Of a stretch of DNA of 62,063 bases, positions 1 through 8,018 are shown one piece after another. The DNA is taken from positions 1-62,063 of the IMG/VR virus record IMGVR_UViG_3300030116_004105; one strand, given 5' to 3'. This DNA is from a virus. The position numbers and the translations under genes are program-made. Position 1 is the stretch's first letter. Every line of letters begins with the position of its first letter. The notes beneath the pieces are model-generated. The model had not been told where the DNA came from and searched no databases. It worked only from the letters and a program-made list of their open reading frames with translations.

Positions 1-2355
1 CAAAATAAACAAACTATTTGCTTCGCTCCAGTTTTGATTGTATTCTCCGTCAGAACCATTTAAATTAGTCATGTTAGAAAAAATAACACCTCTATTAGAA
101 TTATTACCCCAAAAACCTCTACCAACCATTCTAATTCTGTCTCCAGCATTTAAATTTATAGGTATAGGATCCCCTTGTAAATCTTCTCCATCAACATCAG
201 GAAACATTTGTGTAACAGTTGATTGACTTCTTGCAGGCCCATCTTGACAACATCCAAGAGCTCCTGAAAATGGATCACCATTTTCATCAGCATGAGCATA
301 ATAAGTTACGTTATCCTTTATAACTTCTATTCTAATTTGTATAGGTTCACATTGATTACCACTACCATTATTTCTAAAATACCAAGATCTATATGATAAT
401 GACGTAATAGTCATAGTTGCTGGTATAACTATTTCATCCCCGTTAGGACAAAAAGTTGCAAAAGCTTCAGTATTATCTAAAACACTATGATTAGCTAAAT
501 CAAATGTACATGGAGCGCTCCAACCACTACCAGGTAATGCTGGACCATCTGGATTAAAACTAGCTCCTCTATATATTCTAAGAGTTCCAGAATAATCTAC
601 ACCAATAGCATCTGTACCCGCACTATTTGAAAGTTCAAAAAAACTAGGATGTTGAGGCTCATGCCCATTATCTTCATATTGTATTTGACTAATAGAAGAA
701 AATCTTTCATTACTATTAGAAGGAAAATGATGATGTCTAACTCTTCGATTAGCAAGATTGTTTATAGGTTCACCAGTATCAAAAGAAGTTTCATCCCAAA
801 CTTCAAAATTTTCATTTGCAGGATACAACTCATTAGCATTTTCCCAATAGTTCATACCTCTTTCTAAAGGATCCATTTCTGGTAAACTAGTATCCGTTAC
901 GTGGAATACTTTAGCATGAGGACTTAAGTTTGCTAAATTTGAATAAGGATTACTGCTAGATACACTAGATAATTTAGTAGTTTCTCCAGCATATGTATCT
1001 CTTCCAGGTATATGATAAGCATAAGACATACTACCATCGTGAAGTACAAATGCAATGTAAAAAGCATAAACTTCATCTCTCATATATCCTCTATACCTGT
1101 AATTTAATTTATCAGATCTATAAGATTTTTCATCATCTATTTCTTGAACTATTGAAGATGATCCTGTACTATCAACAGGTTTAGTACCAAATCCAGTTTC
1201 AAAATTATCTACAGAAGCAATAAAAGTATCAAACTGGTTTATTCTTTTTGTAACTGCTTGTACTTTTATATTGTTAGCATATTTTTGATACCCTATATCT
1301 TTATTACTTGTAGTATTACCTAAATATAATACGTCATCTAATTGTGTTATATTTTTAGCTGTATCATAACCTATAGTATCTACTATTACACTTTCTAAAG
1401 GAGCGGCTGATAAATTTTCAGTACCATTAAAAGTTACACCGTTATTAATAACAGTACCTATTTCAATATCATTTAGTTTATAAGCATCTGTAGCTGTACC
1501 TTGTTTTCTAATTACTACCGGTCTAATATATTTATAATCAACTGCGCCTGTATTAGAAACTGTCCATTTAATAGATTTTGACGTTTGAGTACCTGCTTTA
1601 GCTCCATCAATTTTAGTAGTAGGTCTAGTAGAGTCAAACTCTTCTATAATAGATACTGGATTTGATACTGATAAAAAATTTGTAGCAACAAGATCTTCAT
1701 CGACATAAGCTATTGCTAAATAATATACACCTGTTGTTAATCCTCCTCCTTCAGAAATTGCTGGATCTTCACTTACTTCTGGTAATGATATAGCTGGTAT
1801 AGGACCAGAGCTTGGAAATAAATTTAATAAATCTATATGATTTGCATGAGAGTCAGAAGGGTTTATACCATATAAATTAGTTTTAGGTTGCCCTGACTCT
1901 AAACTACGTTCTTGTCTAGTAACATTAAAAGCTCTCGGAGGATTTAAATCATCTGTAAAATAAACAATTAAATCGTTGTTAGAGTTTATTTTATAAGTAC
2001 CTTCTATTAAATATTGTGTATTAAAATTTAATTTAGGGTCAGATTCAGTTGTAACAGGTTGATAAAGAGCTCTATATGTATCTTTTTCCCATATACCTAT
2101 TTCATCACGCATTACAGGTTGTACGCTTTCTGTTTGTCTTAAAAATAATACTACTCTATTATCAGAAATTTCAATAGCACCAATAACTACAAAACCTGGT
2201 TCTAATTCACCTGCTTTAATTGTACCTTTTTCATTAGATATAGAACCTTTAATTCTGTTAACAACAGCGTTTAAAGCGTATCTCCAAGTTCCTTCTGGTT
2301 GATCAATTTGTCCAGTATCTTTGAATAATCCTTTTATAAATCTTTTATCTGCCAT
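1..2355 (-). CDS. Large virion (tail-associated) protein, C-terminal part outside window
   Basis: The reading frame is open for all 785 codons from ATG at 2355 to base 1, so the gene is cut by the window edge. It begins MADKRFIKGLFKDTGQID and continues DQPEGTWRYALNAVVN, an N-terminal pattern I recall from large tail proteins of crAss-like and marine Bacteroidetes podophages. The rest is beta-rich, with a segment reading RRVRHHHFPSNSN and a CC pair in GALGCCQDGPARS. The start codon overlaps the stop of the upstream 293-aa gene (TAATG), so the two are translationally coupled. The exact role (tail hub, spike or injected protein) cannot be told from the sequence. The gene itself is certain, the product class moderately so. 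Confidence 0.8.
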   Translation of the reverse strand, partial: MADKRFIKGLFKDTGQIDQPEGTWRYALNAVVNRIKGSISNEKGTIKAGELEPGFVVIGAIEISDNRVVLFLRQTESVQPVMRDEIGIWEKDTYRALYQPVTTESDPKLNFNTQYLIEGTYKINSNNDLIVYFTDDLNPPRAFNVTRQERSLESGQPKTNLYGINPSDSHANHIDLLNLFPSSGPIPAISLPEVSEDPAISEGGGLTTGVYYLAIAYVDEDLVATNFLSVSNPVSIIEEFDSTRPTTKIDGAKAGTQTSKSIKWTVSNTGAVDYKYIRPVVIRKQGTATDAYKLNDIEIGTVINNGVTFNGTENLSAAPLESVIVDTIGYDTAKNITQLDDVLYLGNTTSNKDIGYQKYANNIKVQAVTKRINQFDTFIASVDNFETGFGTKPVDSTGSSSIVQEIDDEKSYRSDKLNYRYRGYMRDEVYAFYIAFVLHDGSMSYAYHIPGRDTYAGETTKLSSVSSSNPYSNLANLSPHAKVFHVTDTSLPEMDPLERGMNYWENANELYPANENFEVWDETSFDTGEPINNLANRRVRHHHFPSNSNERFSSISQIQYEDNGHEPQHPSFFELSNSAGTDAIGVDYSGTLRIYRGASFNPDGPALPGSGWSAPCTFDLANHSVLDNTEAFATFCPNGDEIVIPATMTITSLSYRSWYFRNNGSGNQCEPIQIRIEVIKDNVTYYAHADENGDPFSGALGCCQDGPARSQSTVTQMFPDVDGEDLQGDPIPINLNAGDRIRMVGRGFWGNNSNRGVIFSNMTNLNGSDGEYNQNWSEANSLFIL

Positions 2356-3236
2356 TATCGTTCAAAGTTTCCTTTTGCGTTTAATTGTTCAAATGCTAAA
2401 TCATGTTTATCTAATGATGGTACTAATTGTACCCACTGATTCATAAATGATTCGTATCTATCTATATCTGGGTAATTTGCAGTGTTTCTAGCTTGTGTGC
2501 AATAATACTTCCATTGCTCTTCTGCAAAACTATAATCTACACCATTGTTTAATATTGTAGGATAAGACAATAATAATTTTTTATATATGTACCAAAACAT
2601 AGCTTCTTTAAAACTTATATCAGCTGGAACTAATGGGAAATTGTCACCGTCAGTTGGAAAAGCTTTATAACTTATACATATATTTCCAGATTCAAATGAT
2701 GTTTTTATATATCCATTATCAATAATATATGTTTCTTCATGCTTAGCATTTAAATTAACACAATTTTCACAATGTATACTTTCATGAAAAGTGCTAGCTC
2801 CATATTGCAATGGCATTAAGTTAGCTTCATTTTGAAAAAATACATTTTCTAATACTACAATTCTATTATTAATTTCTTGTAGAGTTACTACTGTATTATC
2901 ATAAGGTAAACCTTCTTCTTGTGCAGCTGTAATTGTTTCAGTTAATGTTTTAACTTTTTCAACTAATGTGTCTAGCTCCGCAGATACTGTAGGAGAAATA
3001 GCTGAATTAACTGCAACTTGATTTATATAATATAAATCTTTAGGTAATAAATGTCTATGATCTTTTATAGGAAGAACACCTGTTTTAGTAACAAGCTGAG
3101 CACTAGAACCAATATGTTCTAATGCTTCTCCTATCCATTCAACTGCATCATCAATCCAATTATCATTTTGAAGTCTTAAGTCTCTAAATACTTTTCGTAT
3201 TACAACTTTGGCAGACTCTGTTCTGTATATAGCCAT
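2355..3236 (-). CDS. Conserved podophage virion protein (293 aa), function unknown
   Basis: A soluble protein with an N-terminal segment rich in Trp and charged residues (NDNWIDDAVEWIGEALEHIG) and a central helical heptad-like stretch (about residues 85-135) likely to be a coiled coil. The later motif GYIKTSFESGNICISYKAFP, followed by SFKEAMFWYIYKKLL, resembles a virion protein found next to the gp4-like connector in crAss-like phages. Its stop overlaps the next start (TAATG). No signal peptide or membrane segment is visible. It is probably part of the neck or tail ring by context; the function is inferred. Confidence 0.8.
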   Translation of the reverse strand: MAIYRTESAKVVIRKVFRDLRLQNDNWIDDAVEWIGEALEHIGSSAQLVTKTGVLPIKDHRHLLPKDLYYINQVAVNSAISPTVSAELDTLVEKVKTLTETITAAQEEGLPYDNTVVTLQEINNRIVVLENVFFQNEANLMPLQYGASTFHESIHCENCVNLNAKHEETYIIDNGYIKTSFESGNICISYKAFPTDGDNFPLVPADISFKEAMFWYIYKKLLLSYPTILNNGVDYSFAEEQWKYYCTQARNTANYPDIDRYESFMNQWVQLVPSLDKHDLAFEQLNAKGNFER

Positions 3237-3242
3237 TGTATA

Positions 3243-3419
3243 TTATATTATATCATCTAAATTTACTACAGAAGGTTCATCAATAAAACCGCCATAACGA
3301 TTTATTTTTACACACTTGTCTTTACCGTTTACAGTTCCATCATATCTGTAACCTTCCCAACAAGCTTTACCGTCAGCTCCTTTTATTTTACCTTTTTTAT
3401 TTTTTGCTTTACTACTCAT
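3243..3419 (-). CDS. Small Lys-rich phage protein (58 aa)
   Basis: This 58-codon frame fills what would otherwise be a gap. It reads MSSKAKNKKGKIKGADGKAC and then a CWEGYRYDGT...DKCVKI motif. The pairing of a CW-GYR-x-GT core with a downstream Cys is a recurrent design among tiny basic marine-phage proteins. The ATG overlaps the TGA of the upstream gene (ATGA), which supports the start. The stop lies 6 bases before the next start. The function is unknown; the two Cys could form a disulphide or bind a metal. Confidence 0.7.
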   Translation of the reverse strand: MSSKAKNKKGKIKGADGKACWEGYRYDGTVNGKDKCVKINRYGGFIDEPSVVNLDDII

Positions 3420-3892
3420 CGCTTTTTAAATTTTAAATATGCTAACTCGTCTGTTTTTAATAAATTTATAAGTTTATCTTTATTTCCTTTAATACCTCTA
3501 GTAGCATCAAATCTATAAACTGATTTATTTTTTATTTTACATTTTCCTTTATTCCAATAAAATTTGCAATAAAAAGGATCTGTATGATAAACAAACCATT
3601 GTTCTCCTTTTCCTGTATCAGGGTTAAATACTTCTTTTCCTTCTGCTATTAATTCTTTTCTATATTTATTGCTTTCACCCCAATCTATTCTAGGATTACG
3701 CGGATCTCTATCGTGTCTGGTTATTGATATGGAAGATAGATTAAAGCCCATATTAAAATCTTTACCTTCCAAGATATAGTCCATAATTCCTATATTAAAC
3801 TCTGAACATATATCTCGAAATGTAAGATTATCTATTGAAGGATCAACTTCTTTAGAATAGGCTTTATATACATCTTTTAAAGTAAAAGACAT
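3416..3892 (-). CDS. Conserved phage protein (158 aa), function unknown
   Basis: Charged and soluble, with a central segment RIDWGESNKYRKELIAEGKE followed by EQWFVYHTDPFYCKFYWNKG and a basic C-terminus (SVYRFDATRGIKGNK). The IDW-x-x-S...ELI-x-x-GK pattern and a Trp/Tyr-rich strand pair recall a small protein conserved beside the neck genes of crAss-like phages. It is coupled by ATGA overlap to the following 58-aa gene and by a one-base overlap (TAATG) to the preceding Lys-rich gene. A virion or assembly role is likely from position only. Confidence 0.75.
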   Translation of the reverse strand: MSFTLKDVYKAYSKEVDPSIDNLTFRDICSEFNIGIMDYILEGKDFNMGFNLSSISITRHDRDPRNPRIDWGESNKYRKELIAEGKEVFNPDTGKGEQWFVYHTDPFYCKFYWNKGKCKIKNKSVYRFDATRGIKGNKDKLINLLKTDELAYLKFKKR

Positions 3893-4656
3893 TAGTACTT
3901 GTACCCTCCTCGTTTTCTGCGCTTTCTAAGAGCAGACTTCATGCTTTCTTTTCTATTTCCGTCTTTATCAAAATCTAAATAATCAGGTTTAACTCCACCA
4001 GATTTATATTTCATTTTCTTTAACCCACCAGAGCCCATTTTATTTCCTCCTCTAGGAATTTTATCAAACACACTCTTACTTGTAAGTCTTCTAGCTAGAT
4101 CTTGAGAAACACCACTGTTTCCAGTGTTTATTTTTTTAGGCTTACTAGAAGTAGTAGCTTTAGGTTTCTTTTTCTTTGCTAAATCCTCTTTTGTATTAGT
4201 AGAATACTTTTTACCTTTATACATAAATGTTTTACCAGGCCCTAACATTTTACGATTTTCTTTAAATGTTTCACCAAAAGATTTTTCTTTTGTTTGAATC
4301 TTTTTAGCACCAGGAGAATTAACTTTAGCTTTAGGCTTAGGTGCTTCTATTTTAGATCCAGGACTTTTTTTAGGTTTCATTTTTGACAAACCACTACTTG
4401 CATTAATTTTTGCAGTAGTACTTTTATTTCCTGCTGGAGTTGTAGAAGCTACTTTTTCTATTTGAGCTGCTTGAGCATCTGTTGTAGAAGTACCAGACTT
4501 CTTTTTATTTTTACCTGTAAGTTTATTTTTTACTTTTTTTACAAGTTTTTTAAGCCCACCTTTTTTATAGAGTTGACGTTCAGCCTCTAGGTGTAATGCA
4601 TCTAGATCATCATAAGATGGATCTAATAAAAAATCGTCAAAATTATTCTTTGCCAT
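3892..4656 (-). CDS. Lys-rich disordered protein (254 aa) with EF-hand-like C-terminus
   Basis: The protein is dominated by Lys, Ser, Thr, Pro and Gly and is likely disordered for most of its length. Near the C-terminus it reads KPDYLDFDKDGNRKESMK, where D-x-D-x-D-G spacing looks like a single calcium-binding (EF-hand or dockerin-type) loop, followed by a very basic tail (SALRKRRKRGGYKY). Similar tails occur on small proteins of marine phages. High net positive charge suggests binding to DNA or to the virion interior, which is inference. It lies 11 bases downstream of the connector gene. Confidence 0.75.
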   Translation of the reverse strand: MAKNNFDDFLLDPSYDDLDALHLEAERQLYKKGGLKKLVKKVKNKLTGKNKKKSGTSTTDAQAAQIEKVASTTPAGNKSTTAKINASSGLSKMKPKKSPGSKIEAPKPKAKVNSPGAKKIQTKEKSFGETFKENRKMLGPGKTFMYKGKKYSTNTKEDLAKKKKPKATTSSKPKKINTGNSGVSQDLARRLTSKSVFDKIPRGGNKMGSGGLKKMKYKSGGVKPDYLDFDKDGNRKESMKSALRKRRKRGGYKY

Positions 4657-4667
4657 TTTAATTTAAT

Positions 4668-5417
4668 TTATTGTTCGTTTTGTTGTTGTTGCCTAGGTCT
4701 TGATGCCCCACCGCTTTTCGATTGAGGATCTTGAGATCTATCATTTAAAGTATCGGAGAAAGTTCCAGACAACAAAGTCAACTCTCCGTTTGTTATTCCT
4801 TGATTAATTAAATTTACCATGTCTACAGGTATTGGATACGGATCTTTTGTAGGGTCATAACATTCAGTGTAATACTCTCCTGTTTCAGGATCTTGTTTTC
4901 CACATTGAGAAAATTTAGAAACTTCTTCAGGGTTTTCAAATACTCCCCTAATATTAATTGTATCTATACCATCAGAATTATGGATGTATAAATAATCTCC
5001 AATCATATAAGCTTTATATCTACCTTTAGTATAAGTATCATATGATAAAAATTGAAGTGTGTTTGGATTAATTAATGGTATAGTTTTAGTACCAGTAACA
5101 TCTCCAATATAAGTTAAAGCACTTTGAAAGTTAAGTCTTAAAGCTCTAGGAATAGGATTTACAGTTCTAAGGACTTTAGTTCCAACAGGTAGATTACAAC
5201 ATTTAGATCCATCTATAATCCGTAAATCTACGCATCCTAAATCTTGTTCTATATGATTTGAAATATACCCATTACGAGCAAAATCTCTCCTAATAAACAT
5301 TGCTCTGTAATGCCTAATGTTAAATTTAATTTGATCTAAAGATATATCTTCATCTTGATTAGACAAACCTCCTCTAATCAAATTTAATAAGTTATATGCT
5401 ATCTCATCTAATGTCAT
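4668..5417 (-). CDS. Head-tail connector / tail tubular protein (P22 gp4-like)
   Basis: The N-terminus MTLDEIAYNLLNLIRGG, with IKFNIRHYRAMFIRRDFARN and EQDLGCVDLRIID after it, matches the connector protein that crAss-like phages share with the P22 gp4 / T7 gp11 ring family as I remember it. In those phages the protein forms the ring under the portal. The C-terminal 30 residues are Gln/Ser-rich and disordered (SGGASRPRQQQQNEQ). It is adjacent to the holin with a shared base, so it is expressed together with the lysis genes. Length is in the usual range for the family. Confidence 0.7.
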   Translation of the reverse strand: MTLDEIAYNLLNLIRGGLSNQDEDISLDQIKFNIRHYRAMFIRRDFARNGYISNHIEQDLGCVDLRIIDGSKCCNLPVGTKVLRTVNPIPRALRLNFQSALTYIGDVTGTKTIPLINPNTLQFLSYDTYTKGRYKAYMIGDYLYIHNSDGIDTINIRGVFENPEEVSKFSQCGKQDPETGEYYTECYDPTKDPYPIPVDMVNLINQGITNGELTLLSGTFSDTLNDRSQDPQSKSGGASRPRQQQQNEQ

Positions 5418-5803
5418 TATTTTTTTCTAATTTTTTCTATAGATCTTCCTGCAAAGTAAGCTCCATAAACAGTTATCAATAAAGTTTGATATATTGGTAT
5501 ATAGGCTGGAGCTATTTCAAATCCTCCAGCATTTCCATCAAAAATTGAAATAATAACAAACATTGCTGTTAAAAATATACATATTAATGGACGTATATTT
5601 TTGCTAAGCCAATTATCAGATTTCATATCAGCTTCCCAACGCCTAGTAACTTGTTCCTGAGCATCTGCTTCAGCTTGCATAAGAACTTCTTTCATAGCTT
5701 GCTTAGCAGCTAATCTTTCTTCTTCAGTAGTAGTTAAATTATCTATTACTCCTCCTACCTTTTCTATTACGTTTCCGCCTAATATTTTTAATAGTTTACT
5801 CAT
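5417..5803 (-). CDS. Holin (3TM holin family)
   Basis: The 128-aa protein has an amphipathic, charged N-terminal half (about residues 20-65), then KSDNWLSKNIRPLICIFLTA opening two hydrophobic helices (about 70-88 and 98-118) and a basic tail (GRSIEKIRKK). The RWEADMKSDNWLSKNIRP junction is typical of the 3TM phage holin family. Such proteins permeabilise the inner membrane so that the lytic enzyme reaches peptidoglycan. It sits directly after the M15 peptidase in the same operon with a one-base overlap, a standard lysis cassette arrangement. Confidence 0.85.
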   Translation of the reverse strand: MSKLLKILGGNVIEKVGGVIDNLTTTEEERLAAKQAMKEVLMQAEADAQEQVTRRWEADMKSDNWLSKNIRPLICIFLTAMFVIISIFDGNAGGFEIAPAYIPIYQTLLITVYGAYFAGRSIEKIRKK

Positions 5804-6270
5804 TATAATATAATTATGTCTGGAGCATATCTATATCTAGTATCTCCATCCTTATCTTTATAAGCTTCTAATACTTCTTTTCTATTGTCTTTCTTTTTAA
5901 GAGATATATGTATCCATGCAAAATCAAACTCATTAATCATTTGATCAAATTCTAATCCTGATTGTAAAACCCAGTCATATATTTCTTTATTAGACATTTG
6001 GCCTTCTTTCCAAAATTGTAAATCCAAAGCTTCACCTTTACAGTGCTGCGACTTAGAGCTGCCACCAATAGCACGATTGAGTTCCGGGTTGCGATAACCA
6101 CTACTAATCCTGATAGGACCAAGATGGTCGCGCATAGGTTGTATAAGGTTTGTAATAATCCTTTGGATACCTTCCATATGTTTTTTCGTTGGCTCATTAC
6201 TTATGCCTAATCTTTTTGCTGTATTGCTTCGAGTAATCTCGGATAATACAAAATTTTTACTTAATCTCAT
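5803..6270 (-). CDS. Endolysin-like M15 peptidase (D-Ala-D-Ala carboxypeptidase/endopeptidase fold)
   Basis: This 155-aa single-domain enzyme has the M15 zinc site: SSGYRNPELNRAIGG, then SQHCKGEALDL (S-x-H-x-x-G-x-A-x-D, giving the His and Asp ligands) and a third ligand in FAWIHISL. M15 enzymes cut peptide cross-links of peptidoglycan; in a phage this is either the endolysin or a tail lytic enzyme. Adjacency to the holin favours the endolysin. There is no signal peptide, consistent with holin-dependent release. Confidence 0.88.
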   Translation of the reverse strand: MRLSKNFVLSEITRSNTAKRLGISNEPTKKHMEGIQRIITNLIQPMRDHLGPIRISSGYRNPELNRAIGGSSKSQHCKGEALDLQFWKEGQMSNKEIYDWVLQSGLEFDQMINEFDFAWIHISLKKKDNRKEVLEAYKDKDGDTRYRYAPDIIIL

Positions 6271-6288
6271 AATTTTTAATTAAAAATT

Positions 6289-6624
6289 TTAAAATGCTTC
6301 CATTACAATTTCATCTATAGAATTCTGTACTTCTTTTTTAGTAGCTTCCATAGTCATCATAATATTTGCTTGAAATCTTTTTACCTCTTCGTTATTATTA
6401 AATATTACAATAGTAGGTACAACTACTATTTTATATTCACTTGCCCATCTAGAGTCAGATGTTATATCCACTCTTTCTGTTTCACAGTCTGATAACTTTG
6501 GTAACCATTCTACCTGGTTAGCTGCATTAAAACTAGCATTAAACTCAACAGCAACCATTCCATCAGGAAAGTCTTGAGCCATAGCGCCAGTATAAATACA
6601 AAATAAAACAAATAGTTTTTTCAT
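6289..6624 (-). CDS. Secreted thioredoxin-fold protein lacking the CxxC motif
   Basis: A signal peptide is visible (MKKLFVLFCIYTGAMAQ, cleavage near AMAQ-D). The mature part has a thioredoxin-like plan: a strand (MVAVEFNASF), then WLPKLSDCETERVDITSDSR, and the cis-Pro strand VVPTIVIFNNNEEVKRFQ. The usual W-C-x-x-C active site is replaced by W-L-P-K-L-S-D-C, leaving a single Cys, so redox exchange by the normal mechanism is not expected. It is probably periplasmic. It lies between the lysis enzyme and a small membrane protein; the role is unknown. Confidence 0.75.
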   Translation of the reverse strand: MKKLFVLFCIYTGAMAQDFPDGMVAVEFNASFNAANQVEWLPKLSDCETERVDITSDSRWASEYKIVVVPTIVIFNNNEEVKRFQANIMMTMEATKKEVQNSIDEIVMEAF

Positions 6625-6630
6625 AAGATA

Positions 6631-6915
6631 TTATTTTAAGTCATCTATCTTTTCTTCAAGACGTAGCATATGTCCTTTAATTTCTTTTACATCATCTTGA
6701 GTTGTCATAATAGTTTGACGGATTAATTGATCTTTCATATCATACTCCATGCGGGTAATCTCAGGATCAGGAGGCAGAGGTAATTTTTTAGCCTCTGCTA
6801 TATCTGCTTGCAGTACAAACCATCCACTAATGGCTGCAGCCATTAATACTGCTATACCTGCTAAAGTTTTTAAACTTATATTAAAAGATGTTTCTTCGCT
6901 TAATTCTTTTGCCAT
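6631..6915 (-). CDS. Small membrane protein with coiled coil (94 aa)
   Basis: There is one transmembrane helix (about residues 15-36, TLAGIAVLMAAAISGWFVLQ) followed by a Pro-containing linker (KKLPLPPDPEI) and a charged heptad-like helix to the C-terminus (QDDVKEIKGHMLRLEEKIDD). This plan occurs in phage inner-membrane proteins near lysis genes, including i-spanins, but no lipoprotein partner is visible here. It is 6 bases downstream-spaced from the thioredoxin-fold gene and 2 bases from the beta-barrel gene, so it is co-transcribed with both. Confidence 0.75.
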   Translation of the reverse strand: MAKELSEETSFNISLKTLAGIAVLMAAAISGWFVLQADIAEAKKLPLPPDPEITRMEYDMKDQLIRQTIMTTQDDVKEIKGHMLRLEEKIDDLK

Positions 6916-6917
6916 TT

Positions 6918-8018
6918 TTAAAATATTACATAGTTAAGACCAACGCTAAAGTTGTGCCATTGTCTGTTCCAATACTTATTGTATCTACCTTCTATAAATA
7001 CACCTAAGCTTTTATTAAATCTATATCCATATATTAGTCCTGCTGAATAATCTAACCATTGTTTACCCTTGTAATTATAATAAGAGTATTCATTACCTGT
7101 GTCTACATGGTAAGGCATAAGATTACCCCAGCTGTGAAACCAGAAATCTTTTGTAAAATGATAATAATCAAATCCTAATACTGCAGAGTATTCTACTATA
7201 TTAGATATAGAATTTCTTTGATCTTCTACATAGTCATCTATTACTTGAGGTATAACAACCTCTTCCCACACTTCTTGACTAGTTGCTACTACCTCTCCAT
7301 TGGGTGCTGAATACTGTCCATCTAATGTTATAGTGTATCCCTCTTGAAGTGCCAAGTATGTATAATGTAAAGTCCCATTGTCCAGCACCCAGTCTGCTAA
7401 AGGGTCAAAACCGTATGGTTCTGCAAGCCTTTGAACAGCTCCTAAGTTAAAAGATAATTTACCTGTTTCTCCTATTTGCAATCTAAACCTTTCAGACGCT
7501 TCAAAATATTTTATATCTGCAAATCCGTCTTCTAAGTACTCTACTTTACTTACCCATTTGTCAGCAACGTATCTTACAAAATGATGTTGGTTTGTAAAGT
7601 TAACACCTAAACGGCGTACAAAATCAGCTTCGAATAAATACTCAAAGCCATCGACTCTACCAATTGTGGCTGCATCACTGTATGAATTTTCTGTACCATT
7701 ATAAAAGGTAAGAGCTCTATTTTCATATCCAAATCTTTTTATTTTTCTTATACCTATAGATAATGTGTAATCAAAAGGTGTTTGTACTGTTTGCTCTTCT
7801 AATGTTCCAGAAGTAATAGACCATATTTGATCATCACCTAATGATGTCCCACCATTGACAGCAGCATAAAACGTAGAATATTTAAATATTTTATGTAATC
7901 CTTGAGCATTACAAGAAGGAGCTGCTATAGTAAAAAATATTAAATAAAATAAAACTAGTACTATCCAAAATGATAAGTACGCAACGTCAGGTGTAAAAAA
8001 TTCTTTTAATCTTTTCAT
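6918..8018 (-). CDS. Outer-membrane beta-barrel-like protein (366 aa)
   Basis: The N-terminus has a short charged stretch, then a long hydrophobic segment (residues 14-35) ending CNAQ, which is a signal peptide or anchor. The mature part shows repeated amphipathic strands rich in Tyr, Phe, Trp and Gly, and the C-terminus reads NFSVGLNYVIF, ending in Phe as outer-membrane barrels inserted by BamA do. I infer an outer-membrane barrel rather than a virion protein. It overlaps the T9SS cargo gene by 4 bases (ATGA), so the two envelope proteins are made together. Possible roles are receptor masking or lysis of the outer membrane; neither is shown. Confidence 0.7.
   Translation of the reverse strand: MKRLKEFFTPDVAYLSFWIVLVLFYLIFFTIAAPSCNAQGLHKIFKYSTFYAAVNGGTSLGDDQIWSITSGTLEEQTVQTPFDYTLSIGIRKIKRFGYENRALTFYNGTENSYSDAATIGRVDGFEYLFEADFVRRLGVNFTNQHHFVRYVADKWVSKVEYLEDGFADIKYFEASERFRLQIGETGKLSFNLGAVQRLAEPYGFDPLADWVLDNGTLHYTYLALQEGYTITLDGQYSAPNGEVVATSQEVWEEVVIPQVIDDYVEDQRNSISNIVEYSAVLGFDYYHFTKDFWFHSWGNLMPYHVDTGNEYSYYNYKGKQWLDYSAGLIYGYRFNKSLGVFIEGRYNKYWNRQWHNFSVGLNYVIF

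Noticed and set aside
38-1184. Plus-strand frames in the first 1.2 kb
   Set aside because: The minus strand is open over the entire 785 codons with protein-like composition; the plus frames are shadows.
5952-6197. Second frame inside the M15 peptidase gene, membrane-like
   Set aside because: It is wholly inside a gene with clear catalytic motifs; hydrophobicity comes from the frame shift. A nested lysis gene cannot be excluded but has no support.
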